Positions 7,588-14,106 of a DNA stretch of 31,169 nt are shown in pieces (position 1 is the first letter of the stretch; each line of letters starts with the position of its first letter). Both the position numbers and the translations under genes were made by a program. Under the pieces are notes generated by a model that was given only the letters and a program-made list of their open reading frames with translations, was not told the origin of the DNA and did not search any database. This stretch comes from Methanoculleus marisnigri (GTDB taxonomy: Archaea; Halobacteriota; Methanomicrobia; Methanomicrobiales; Methanoculleaceae), in contig DASQ01000116.1 of the NCBI GenBank assembly GCA_002503885.1, positions 1 through 31,169 of the forward strand. The letters run 5' to 3'.

Positions 7588-7767
7588 ATGAGTGCTACAG
7601 GAGAACAGTATGTCGTCGATGAGCACGGGAACCGGGTCGCGATTATTCTCCCTCTCTGCGAGTACGAGCAGCTGCAGGAAGATCTCCATGACCTTGCCGT
7701 GGTTGCGGAGCGGCGTGAAGAACCGACTGTAGGGTTCAATGAGTTCCGGAAGCGGTACGAGCAGTAG
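7588..7767 (+). CDS. Antitoxin of a type II toxin-antitoxin pair (Phd/YefM- or RelB-like)
   Basis: 59 residues from the ATG at 7588, chosen over an in-frame ATG 12 codons upstream because GAGGAG sits four bases before it. The N-terminal part (YVVDEHGNRVAIILPLCEYE, residues 8-27) is the short strand-helix module typical of small DNA-binding antitoxins, where the sequence after IILPL..YE is usually 'L'-rich helix. The tail is acidic and charged (EDLHDLAVVAERREE), suited to wrapping a basic toxin. It ends two bases before the toxin ATG, so both are likely co-translated. Expected role: neutralise the neighbouring RelE-like toxin and repress the operon through the upstream dyad. The assignment rests mainly on the pair arrangement and size. 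Confidence 0.75.
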   Translation: MSATGEQYVVDEHGNRVAIILPLCEYEQLQEDLHDLAVVAERREEPTVGFNEFRKRYEQ

Positions 7768-7769
7768 TA

Positions 7770-8036
7770 ATGGCGGGCTACACGATCCGCATTAAGGCGA
7801 GTATCGAAAAAGATATTGCGCCATTGCCGCGCGATGTTGTTTTGCGCATTTTTCAGAGCATACAAGTTCTATCTGAAAACCCTTCACCGTTTGGTGTACG
7901 TAAGTTAAGCGGAGCAGAGCACCTCTACCGGATCCGGGTAGGAGATTACCGGATTATATATGCCGTGCATCATGAGGAGCGGGAGGTTGTAATTCTCTAT
8001 GTACGTCACCGCCGTAGTGCATATCGTGGGCTGTGA
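7770..8036 (+). CDS. RelE/ParE-superfamily toxin
   Basis: 88 residues, the usual size of RelE-family toxins. The family pattern is evident: basic start with YTIRIKASIEKDIAPLPRDV, a helical hairpin ending in LSENPSPFGVRKLSG (residues about 34-48), then the strands YRIRVGDYRIIYAV (about 53-66) and VVILYVRHRRSAYRGL at the end. The arginines of the YRIRVGDYR strand and the C-terminal HRRSAY motif correspond to the conserved active-site surface. RelE enzymes cut mRNA in the ribosomal A site, while ParE members inhibit gyrase; the strong YRIRVGDYRIIY signature favours the RelE type. The gene follows its antitoxin by two bases and is the only toxin gene visible in the window. Confidence 0.85.
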   Translation: MAGYTIRIKASIEKDIAPLPRDVVLRIFQSIQVLSENPSPFGVRKLSGAEHLYRIRVGDYRIIYAVHHEEREVVILYVRHRRSAYRGL

Positions 8037-8039
8037 TGG

Positions 8040-8270
8040 CACCTGTTTTGTGGAATCCTGCTCGTCATACGAGCCTCCTGAAAGTTCTCAAGTAAGGGAT
8101 CACCTGCGTATCAGCCATTAAGGCAGCACACCTTCGGTGCTCGCACTCCTGAGGCTGGTGTCTCTGCTGCCCTTCCACGGGCACACGATGAGCCCCGGGG
8201 TACCGGTTGCACCTGATACTTGTATGACTTACGCCTGACAGGCGTGTCCCCGGAATAATCACGGTAAAAA
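8040..8270 (-). pseudogene. Possible degenerate 3' end of an IS200/IS605-type tnpB
   Basis: Between the toxin gene and the mtr terminator, the minus strand reads through RGSSCARGRAAETPASG, an in-frame stop, then DPLLENFQEARMTSRIPQN. Tails of TnpB proteins in methanogens often look like this: a Gly/Ala/Cys stretch followed by S/ETP and a final QEA-type motif. No catalytic motif or zinc ribbon remains, so this is only a resemblance. A perfect small hairpin, ACGCCTG-A-CAGGCGT at 8231-8245, lies in the same stretch and could be part of the remnant. Confidence 0.3.
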
Positions 8271-8279
8271 TCGGACAAC

Positions 8280-8296
8280 GTAAAAAAAAGTAGGGT
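8280..8296 (-). terminator. U-tract terminator after mtrH
   Basis: Eight A residues on the plus strand (8282-8289) give a U8 tract on the minus-strand transcript, beginning seven bases after the mtrH stop. Archaeal RNA polymerase terminates at such tracts, and the same arrangement follows mcrA. Confidence 0.65.
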
Positions 8297-9334
8297 TTAG
8301 ATGAGCTTGAAGAACGGGTGGTTATCGCCCTGGGGCTCGATACCGAGGTCGCGCACCGCTTCCAGCACAACGATATCGATGTAGGCCTGTGCGGTGATCA
8401 TCGCCTCGACATTCTCGATCGGGCCGTACATGATCAGGTCGGCACCGAGCGTGCTTGCAACCATGTTGCAGCCGATATCAGGTGCAGACCAGGCCGCCTG
8501 ACGCATTCCATCCACGCCACCGAGATAGTGGTGGGTGAGCTGCTCGATAAGGGCATCTTTGCCCTCGAGGCCCGCCAGCTGCTGTGAGGGGGTCTTCTTC
8601 GTTCCCTTCCACCGCTTCAGCCAGGTCCAGGAGACCGTCATGTTGTGGTAAGCACCACCGGTCGGCAGGCCGTGGATCGCCTTGCAGGCAAGGATCTCAC
8701 GGTACGAGCCGCCGGAGCCGAGACCGAGCGGGGTTGCCGCGGTATCGAGGATGGGACGGGTGATGCCGCACTTCTCTGCGATCGCGAGCATGCCGAGTTC
8801 CTGTCCGGCTACGCCGCCCTCGACCAGAACCTTCTCACGGCCGGTGACCGACGGGTCGGCGGGGTTGAAGGCGAGGACGATGGCTGCTGTCACATCGCTC
8901 TTGGCCAGCGCTTCGATGTTCTCTGGTCCGATCGAACCGTTGATCGAGTTGTAGATCGCACGGTCGGCGATGCCCGACTGGGTGACGTACTCGCACGCAT
9001 GGGCGAGCGCCGTCGGGACGGAAGAGTCCATCAGGAACGCGGTCTTGTCGTCGATTCCGCAGAACCAGTCGATGTAACTCTCGAAGGCCTCGCCGTATTC
9101 CCCGATGATCTGAATGAAGTGCGGAATGCCGGTGATATCCGAGAGTTCCTGGCAGCGGTTCCAGAGTGCCTCTGCCTTTAGTTTATCAATCTTTCCGGTG
9201 TGGTCATCCAGAACAACTTCGTGCTTGTTGTAGAAGATGGATGCACCGAGCACGGTCGGGTACTCTCCAGGCTGCCCGCCGATCATGGTACCGTTGAAGT
9301 CGTGTACCGTCTGCTCTTTTTCGAACTTGAACAT
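8297..9334 (-). CDS. mtrH: Tetrahydromethanopterin S-methyltransferase subunit H
   Basis: 345 residues, somewhat longer than the roughly 310 of the Methanothermobacter protein. ATG 9334 (MFKFEKEQ) was chosen because GGAGG lies ten bases upstream; an in-frame TTG three codons earlier is too close to that site. MtrH is the soluble methyltransferase that moves the methyl group from methyl-H4MPT onto the Co(I) corrinoid of MtrA, on the cytoplasmic face. It has the TIM-barrel fold of pterin-dependent methyltransferases. Visible family segments are YNKHEVVLDDHTG, FLMDSSVPTALAH, AIYNSINGSI and ILDTAATPLGLGSGGSYRE. It is the last gene of the mtr operon and starts 15 bases after the fused mtrG-slot gene, which has the same ribosome-site context. 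Confidence 0.95.
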   Translation of the reverse strand: MFKFEKEQTVHDFNGTMIGGQPGEYPTVLGASIFYNKHEVVLDDHTGKIDKLKAEALWNRCQELSDITGIPHFIQIIGEYGEAFESYIDWFCGIDDKTAFLMDSSVPTALAHACEYVTQSGIADRAIYNSINGSIGPENIEALAKSDVTAAIVLAFNPADPSVTGREKVLVEGGVAGQELGMLAIAEKCGITRPILDTAATPLGLGSGGSYREILACKAIHGLPTGGAYHNMTVSWTWLKRWKGTKKTPSQQLAGLEGKDALIEQLTHHYLGGVDGMRQAAWSAPDIGCNMVASTLGADLIMYGPIENVEAMITAQAYIDIVVLEAVRDLGIEPQGDNHPFFKLI

Positions 9335-9349
9335 ATTCGTCAATCCTCC

Positions 9350-10087
9350 TTACAGGTACCCAACCAATTTGGGCAGTAATATCAACAACATCATGAATAC
9401 AATCAAACCTGCAACCAGTCCGTACAGGATGCCGATGTCGCGCCCGACTTTTCGTCCGACGCGCTGGGCTATCTCTGCATCGACGAACTCGATCCTCTCC
9501 TCGATAGCGTTGAGCCGCTCTTCGATCTCAAGGAACTGTGGGTTTGCGCCTGCAGCGGCAACCTCTGCCGCGCCGCCTGCTTCCTTGACCTCAACGATCA
9601 TGGGTTCTGCGCCGAACGCACCGGGGTCTTTGGCCTTGAGTTCATCGATCTTGGCCTTGATGGTGCCCATGTCCTCGCTTTCCATGATGTTGACGATCTC
9701 GACCTGGTCCTGGAAGCGCTTGATCGCATCGTCGGTAAGGTTCTCGATGAACGGGATGGCTCCCTGGGCTCCGACGATCTTACCGCCGGAGACTCCGCCG
9801 GCATGCAGCGCAATGAAGCTCTGACCGGAGAGGTGCCCCTTAACCTCCGTACCACAGCAGAGAATGTATCTGATGTTGGGGTTGGAGATGACGTTTGCGA
9901 TGACTTTCTCGAGACCGAGGTTCTCGGTCTTACAGGACCCGGCGATTGCCGCTCCGGCATCTACGATGCCCTGTTCGTCGAGGTGGGATCCCATGGTGAT
10001 GACGGCGACGCAACTCTGCGCATCTCCCGTGTGGAAGTCGCCCTTAGCAATCGGCCATCCGCTGGCCGGTGATTTCTTCTCAACCAT
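9350..10087 (-). CDS. mtrG: MtrA-MtrG fusion: corrinoid-binding MtrA domain joined to an MtrG tail
   Basis: 245 residues. Codons 1-175 are nearly identical to mtrA (two residue differences in the aligned body) and include the corrinoid-ligand region CCGTEVKGHLSGQS, with H85 matching the axial-ligand histidine of MtrA. After a short Ala/Gly linker, residues about 183-245 are not MtrA: FLEIEERLNAIEERIEFVDA, EIAQRVGRKVGRDIGILYG and one final membrane helix are the hallmark of MtrG. The gene occupies the mtrG position between mtrF and mtrH, and no separate mtrG exists here. It begins one base after the mtrF stop. Ordinary MtrG is about 75-86 residues, so this protein is MtrG with a second methyl-corrinoid domain added. 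If functional, the Mtr complex would carry two MtrA-type domains per protomer; alternatively the added domain could be passive. The reading frame is intact, which argues against a pseudogene. Confidence 0.9.
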   Translation of the reverse strand: MVEKKSPASGWPIAKGDFHTGDAQSCVAVITMGSHLDEQGIVDAGAAIAGSCKTENLGLEKVIANVISNPNIRYILCCGTEVKGHLSGQSFIALHAGGVSGGKIVGAQGAIPFIENLTDDAIKRFQDQVEIVNIMESEDMGTIKAKIDELKAKDPGAFGAEPMIVEVKEAGGAAEVAAAGANPQFLEIEERLNAIEERIEFVDAEIAQRVGRKVGRDIGILYGLVAGLIVFMMLLILLPKLVGYL

Positions 10088-10088
10088 G

Positions 10089-10298
10089 TTAGATCGCCCC
10101 CAGCATCAGAGCTGGAACCACGACGCAGAGCATGGCGATACCGAGCCCGACTGCGAACCCGACGAGTCCCATGCCCATGATGCCTGACTCGAGTTTGGTC
10201 GTGCGGGCAAGGATCTGTGCCTTGTACCGGATGGCGTCCATCATTCTGTTGATCGAGGTCATCCGGATGGGGCCTGCCTGTGTAACTTCTTCTGCCAT
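10089..10298 (-). CDS. mtrF: Tetrahydromethanopterin S-methyltransferase subunit F
   Basis: 69 residues, matching the family size. A soluble N-terminal helix (MTSINRMMDAIRYKAQILAR, residues 13-32) precedes one membrane helix (MGMGLVGFAVGLGIAMLCVV), the standard MtrF layout and related in plan to the C-terminal part of MtrA. It is one of the single-helix subunits that build the membrane stalk of the complex. GGTGAG lies four bases before ATG 10298, overlapping the mtrA end region; the gene starts five bases after the mtrA stop and ends one base before the fused gene. Confidence 0.93.
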   Translation of the reverse strand: MAEEVTQAGPIRMTSINRMMDAIRYKAQILARTTKLESGIMGMGLVGFAVGLGIAMLCVVVPALMLGAI

Positions 10299-10303
10299 CT
10301 ATC

Positions 10304-11026
10304 TCACCCCAGCAAGATGAACCCCAGAATCACGAACGAGACGATCAGGCCGATCATGAGGCCCTCGATCTTGCCCGAGTAAACGCCGGCGGCAAACTTG
10401 TTGCGGTAGCCGATGTCGGTGACCATCCGCTCGATGACCTTCATCCGTGCATGTATCAGTGCCAGTTCGCCAGTGAGCGGCTGTACTTCGCCAGTCGCTT
10501 CCTCTGCCGCACCGCCTGCTTCCTTGACCTCGACGATCATGGGTTCTGCGCCGAACGCACCGGGATCTTTGGCCTTGAGTTCGTCGATCTTGGCCTTGAT
10601 GGTGCCCATGTCCTCGCTTTCCATGATGTTGACGATCTCGACCTGGTCCTGGAAGCGCTTGATCGCATCGTCGGTAAGGTTCTCGATGAACGGGATGGCT
10701 CCCTGGGCTCCGACGATCTTGCCGCCGGAGACTCCACCGGCATGCAGCGCAATGAAGCTCTGACCGGAGAGATGCCCCTTAACCTCCGTACCACAACAGA
10801 GAATGTATCTGATGTTGGGGTTGGAGATGACGTTTGCGATGACCTTCTCGAGGCCGAGGTTCTCGGTCTTACAGGACCCGGCGATTGCCGTTCCGGCATC
10901 TGCGATGCCCTGTTCGTCGAGGTGGGATCCCATGGTGATGACGGCGACGCAACTCTGCGCATCTCCCGTGTGGAAGTCGCCCTTAGCAATCGGCCATCCA
11001 CTGGCCGGTGATTTCTTCTCAACCAT
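10304..11026 (-). CDS. mtrA: Tetrahydromethanopterin S-methyltransferase subunit A (corrinoid protein)
   Basis: 240 residues, close to the 238 or so typical of MtrA. ATG 11026 (MVEKKSP) is preceded by GAGGTGA at a good distance; a GTG three codons earlier overlaps that site and is unlikely. Residues 1-175 are the cytoplasmic domain holding 5-hydroxybenzimidazolyl-cobamide, with H85 in GTEVKGHLSGQS as the expected axial ligand. Residues about 179-240 carry a helix (LTGELALIHARMKVIERMVT) and one C-terminal membrane helix (GLMIGLIVSFVILGFILLG). MtrA receives the methyl group from MtrH and gives it to coenzyme M, a step coupled to Na+ transport through MtrE/MtrD/MtrC. Its first 526 bases are nearly repeated in the neighbouring fused gene. 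Confidence 0.96.
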   Translation of the reverse strand: MVEKKSPASGWPIAKGDFHTGDAQSCVAVITMGSHLDEQGIADAGTAIAGSCKTENLGLEKVIANVISNPNIRYILCCGTEVKGHLSGQSFIALHAGGVSGGKIVGAQGAIPFIENLTDDAIKRFQDQVEIVNIMESEDMGTIKAKIDELKAKDPGAFGAEPMIVEVKEAGGAAEEATGEVQPLTGELALIHARMKVIERMVTDIGYRNKFAAGVYSGKIEGLMIGLIVSFVILGFILLG

Positions 11027-11036
11027 GTTCTTCACC

Positions 11037-11321
11037 TCACAGCAGTCCTAATACTACGACACCGGCAATCAGAAGGCCGATCGCCATGCCGTACCAGAAT
11101 GCGTTCACGCCTCCGGCGACGTTGAGAACTCCCTCCCTGTTCGGGAACGATGCCAGGAAGCTGCCCTCTCCGGAGAGCATGCCGACCAGGTCGTCGGTGA
11201 TCTTCTCGAGTTCTGCTACCTGCTCGAGCACGGGGGTGTACGAGACACCGGCGGTGGTGATGATGCCGACCATCGGGTCGACGACCAGTCCGAACTCAGG
11301 CAGTACCTGAATGTATGCCAT
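11037..11321 (-). CDS. mtrB: Tetrahydromethanopterin S-methyltransferase subunit B
   Basis: 94 residues, about the family length (near 100). It starts with MAYIQVLPEFGLVVDPMVGI, typical of MtrB, and ends in one membrane helix (FWYGMAIGLLIAGVVVLGLL). It is a single-helix stalk subunit of the Mtr complex without its own catalytic site. The ATG at 11321 directly follows the mtrC TAA, and a GGAGGTG site lies inside the mtrC end, so the two are coupled. mtrA begins ten bases after its stop. Confidence 0.95.
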   Translation of the reverse strand: MAYIQVLPEFGLVVDPMVGIITTAGVSYTPVLEQVAELEKITDDLVGMLSGEGSFLASFPNREGVLNVAGGVNAFWYGMAIGLLIAGVVVLGLL

Positions 11322-12173
11322 TTAGGCACCTCCCTTGGGCTCCAGGATCGGCTTCGCGTCGAGCCATGCGTAGGCGTCACGCTTCGAGAGCGCGATGTAC
11401 TGCACGTAGGTGTAGATCCATCCAATGATGGAGACCAACAGCGCGACGAGAGCGGGAAGGAGTCCGATGAACGCGAACGAGATGATCGCGACGGGGATCA
11501 TGGAGAGGAAGCCGCACTCTGCGGCGAGCATGAGTGTCCGGTCCTGCTTCTCCCCTGGCCCGAGACAGGCGTTGAAGGAGTGCTGGATGGCGATGGCGCC
11601 GAGTATGAAGATCACGGCGATAATGCTGCCGCCGATGACGGAGAATTCGTAGCTCGGTACGGCGAATCCAAGGACCACGGCCGTGCCGGTGATCATGCCG
11701 AGGAATTCGAACGTTCCGCAGGCCATTGCTGCGAGGCCGAGCACGGTCATCGCGCCGACGATCGCAAGTTCGGTCAGGGAGACGATCATGACCGGGATGT
11801 CCATCCGGACCACGTTGTTCGCCAGTACTCCGGCCACCGCACCGATGATCGCAGCGATAATTATCGTTACGATGGGCGCGAAGATGCCGGTCGTGGCTCC
11901 GAAGACCGCGGCGACGACACCGGACCCGAGGGCGATCATACCCGCCGACGGGACACCGGTACCAAGACCGTAACTGCAGAGGTGCTTGATCGTGTCGGTA
12001 CCCCAGATGAGTGCGACCACGGCAGCAAGCCCGCCGAAGAACGAGAAGTACTGGGTGTTGGTGATCGTGTTTAAGTATGTCAGGTAGATGAGGACGAGCG
12101 ATCCCACGAGGCCGTAGATCAGGATCTGGTTGTGGGGGATGCCGCCTGTTCCTACTTCAATTTTTACCGACAT
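11322..12173 (-). CDS. mtrC: Tetrahydromethanopterin S-methyltransferase subunit C
   Basis: 283 residues, a polytopic membrane protein close to the 267 or so of Methanothermobacter MtrC. Visible family features are TQYFSFFGGLAAVVALIWGT, the glycine-rich GTGVPSAGMIALGSGVVAA (residues about 70-90), ANNVVRMDIPVMI and the conserved HSFNACLGPGEKQDRTLM near residue 200. MtrC, MtrD and MtrE form the Na+-translocating membrane unit driven by methyl transfer. The gene directly abuts mtrD upstream (TAA/ATG junction region at 12171-12176) and mtrB downstream. Confidence 0.95.
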   Translation of the reverse strand: MSVKIEVGTGGIPHNQILIYGLVGSLVLIYLTYLNTITNTQYFSFFGGLAAVVALIWGTDTIKHLCSYGLGTGVPSAGMIALGSGVVAAVFGATTGIFAPIVTIIIAAIIGAVAGVLANNVVRMDIPVMIVSLTELAIVGAMTVLGLAAMACGTFEFLGMITGTAVVLGFAVPSYEFSVIGGSIIAVIFILGAIAIQHSFNACLGPGEKQDRTLMLAAECGFLSMIPVAIISFAFIGLLPALVALLVSIIGWIYTYVQYIALSKRDAYAWLDAKPILEPKGGA

Positions 12174-13025
12174 TTAGAATACCCCCACCAGTCCGAGCAG
12201 CGCAATCGCAAAGATGCCTACAACGGCGGATGCCGCGGCGGCTGCGATGACTGCTCGCGGGAACCGCTTGAACTTGGGGTCGTGCGGCCCTTCGATCGTA
12301 CCGGTGATGTTGTACGCCGCGAGCACAGCGTTCACCAGGAACATGCCGACCGCGAAGATACCGGCAAGCGAGACAGCAACAGGCGCGATCTGCTCGACCG
12401 TTGCGTTCAGGAGTACGGGCAGCTGCGCCTGGTAGACGTCGAGGAGCTCAAGGTAGATGAGCGTTCCACCGAGACCACCGAGTGCGCCGCCGATGACACC
12501 GCCAACCCAGGAGATGAACGGGAGGCCGTGCCCCTCGGTACCCTGGCTCTTGTATTCGGGGAAGGTGTCGCCCGTGATCGGGTCCTTTGCGACCTTACCC
12601 GAAGCTGCCGGGATACCCATGCCGAAGACGTAGATGACGTTGACCATCGTACAGGTGATCGCCATCATCAGCCCGCCACCGACCGCACCGCTGGCGAGGG
12701 CGAGGGGAAGTCCGAGCGGGGCGGCCCATGCGCCACCGAAGAGCCCGGCAAGGCCGGCACCGGCAGCGAGCATCGCGACACCTGTCGCAATACCTGGCGC
12801 CTGTCCCATTGCAGCGGGGGCACCGCCGACCGGGACGAAGTGGACGCCGAATGCGACCAGGACGCCGCCGATGATGATGCCGACGAGAGCGAGCAGCCCG
12901 GCCATCTGTACGAGTAAGAAGGCGAGCGCAAGCGCGACGACGATAAGAACAATGCTGATAACGAGGCCCATCCCCGTTGGGGGCTGGACGCCTCCTGTCT
13001 GTTTAGGTCCACCGAGTGCGCTCAT
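12174..13025 (-). CDS. mtrD: Tetrahydromethanopterin S-methyltransferase subunit D
   Basis: 283 residues. Core MtrD sequence starts near residue 55 with FVPVGGAPAAMGQAPGIATG and continues through PLALASGAVGGGLMMAITCT, the loop GDTFPEYKSQGTEGHGLPFI and four or more further membrane helices. It is part of the Na+ channel of Mtr. The ATG at 13025 overlaps the mtrE stop (ATGA), fixing the start, and this makes the protein about 50 residues longer than the roughly 233-residue MtrD of Methanothermobacter. The extension (SALGGPKQTGGVQPPTGMGL plus a hydrophobic helix) is proline/glycine-rich, then membrane-spanning; it could be lineage-specific. Confidence 0.94.
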   Translation of the reverse strand: MSALGGPKQTGGVQPPTGMGLVISIVLIVVALALAFLLVQMAGLLALVGIIIGGVLVAFGVHFVPVGGAPAAMGQAPGIATGVAMLAAGAGLAGLFGGAWAAPLGLPLALASGAVGGGLMMAITCTMVNVIYVFGMGIPAASGKVAKDPITGDTFPEYKSQGTEGHGLPFISWVGGVIGGALGGLGGTLIYLELLDVYQAQLPVLLNATVEQIAPVAVSLAGIFAVGMFLVNAVLAAYNITGTIEGPHDPKFKRFPRAVIAAAAASAVVGIFAIALLGLVGVF

Positions 13026-13918
13026 GATGATGCCTCCTCAGGAGCCGCGTAGGGTCCGAAGGTCTTCCTTGCCCAGACCTCAATGTAGCGGTCGATGATG
13101 GCAAAGATCAGGATCACGATAACGCCGACGATGATAGGTCCCCAGATGTTGAGTTCTTCAAAGACCACGGTACGCCAGAGTTCAAAGAAGACGATCAGGC
13201 CAAAGCAAATACCCGACGCGGGGCCGCCGAGTTTGGCGCCGAAGAAACCGTTGTCGAGTGAGTTCCGCTGGCCGGCTTCGGCGTAGCGGACAATGTTTCC
13301 GGACGCGGAGATCGGAACGCCTGCTCCGAACTTCTGCGACTGGTACTGCCGTTCCTTTCCGTAGAAGGGGTTACCGGTCGCCGATCCGGCTGCACCGAGC
13401 GCGATACCCCATACGAGGCCCAACAGCGGGAGCGGGAAGGGGTGGCCGAGTGCACTGATCATCAGGTGACACATTGCGACGGTCGTAAAGATTGCTATGA
13501 ACGCGTGTGCCATGGTCACGGTCGTCATCGACTTCAAGATGTCGATATAGACCGGCTGTCCAAATTTAGCGAGACTTGCAGTACGGCCGAGATATGCGGT
13601 TGTCGCATAGACGCCCTGCACGAAGACCGCCAGAGCGCTCCCGAGCACAATTGCAAGTATCGGGTTTATCTGCATCGCCATGAATGCCCAGGCAAGGCCT
13701 GCACCCAGAGCAACCCATAAGCCGTACGCGGGAGGTTCACCGGCAACTGCCTTGTTAAATATGCGGTGAATATATCCCATTTGCGGAGCGAGCTGAACCT
13801 GAGAGTTCGGGTCACCCTGTGATCCGATATCAGACTCAACGTCTTCCGCAGCGCCGGCGACGGTTGCAAGAGCACCTGCCAATGCGGTAATGCCGATGCC
13901 AAATACGATCTCTTCCAT
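13022..13918 (-). CDS. mtrE: Tetrahydromethanopterin S-methyltransferase subunit E
   Basis: 298 residues, the usual MtrE length (about 295). It is a multi-helix membrane protein with the family segments SQVQLAPQMGYIHRIFNKAV (residues about 40-59), GEPPAYGLWVALGAGLAW, NPFYGKERQYQSQKFGAG and GQRNSLDNGFFGAKLGGPAS. Together with MtrC and MtrD it forms the Na+ path energised by demethylation of the MtrA corrinoid. It is the first gene of the mtr operon. GGAGG lies seven bases before ATG 13918, and a strong hairpin abuts this site in the leader. Confidence 0.95.
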   Translation of the reverse strand: MEEIVFGIGITALAGALATVAGAAEDVESDIGSQGDPNSQVQLAPQMGYIHRIFNKAVAGEPPAYGLWVALGAGLAWAFMAMQINPILAIVLGSALAVFVQGVYATTAYLGRTASLAKFGQPVYIDILKSMTTVTMAHAFIAIFTTVAMCHLMISALGHPFPLPLLGLVWGIALGAAGSATGNPFYGKERQYQSQKFGAGVPISASGNIVRYAEAGQRNSLDNGFFGAKLGGPASGICFGLIVFFELWRTVVFEELNIWGPIIVGVIVILIFAIIDRYIEVWARKTFGPYAAPEEASS

Positions 13919-13929
13919 TCAGCATCCTC

Positions 13930-13952
13930 CTCTGGCGCCTGTGGCACCAGAG
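13930..13952 (-). promoter_or_regulatory. Leader hairpin abutting the mtrE ribosome binding site
   Basis: In the mtr leader, CTCTGGTGCC, loop ACA and GGCGCCAGAG can pair over ten base pairs (one G-U). Its 3' arm runs into the first G of GGAGG (13926-13930). A stem this strong beside the site could modulate or mark initiation for the whole operon, though it may also only stabilise the mRNA end. Confidence 0.5.
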
Positions 13953-13995
13953 TATGAGTTCAAAACCTTTTTGGTTCATTTAACAGTTGTTTATG

Positions 13996-14006
13996 ATTTA
14001 ATTAAA
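13996..14006 (-). promoter_or_regulatory. Probable mtr operon promoter
   Basis: The minus strand reads CGAAACC followed by TTTAATTAAAT, resembling an archaeal BRE purine block and TATA box. Transcription would start near 13973-13976, giving a leader of about 55 bases that contains the hairpin at 13930-13952. Confidence 0.5.
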
Positions 14007-14079
14007 GGTTTCGAAAAGTTGCGCCGTTATCGCAACGAAACGTAAAAATTCGCCCGGAATGTAAGGCATATAGGGTTAC

Positions 14080-14100
14080 GCTAGGGAAAAAAAAGTTGAG
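14080..14100 (-). terminator. U-tract terminator after mcrA
   Basis: Eight plus-strand A residues (14087-14094) give a U8 tract about 13 bases after the mcrA stop. It separates the mcr transcript from the mtr promoter, although partial readthrough from mcr into mtr is possible because both lie on the same strand. Confidence 0.6.
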
Positions 14101-14106
14101 TTAGGG

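Larger units (their letters stand above)
9562..11026 (-). repeat. Two direct copies of a 526-base mtrA segment (9562-10087 and 10501-11026)
   Basis: The copies align with a constant offset of 939 bases and no gaps. Comparing them line by line I count about 13 differences, or roughly 97.5 percent identity, with most changes silent. Both begin exactly at the ATG and end abruptly at the Ala/Gly linker, after which the genes are unrelated. The sharp edges, together with intact frames in both copies, indicate recent duplication or continuing gene conversion. Confidence 0.95.

Noticed and set aside
7359..7622. 87-codon plus-strand frame upstream of the antitoxin
   Set aside because: No ribosome site and no family features; it overlaps the well-supported antitoxin start in another frame.
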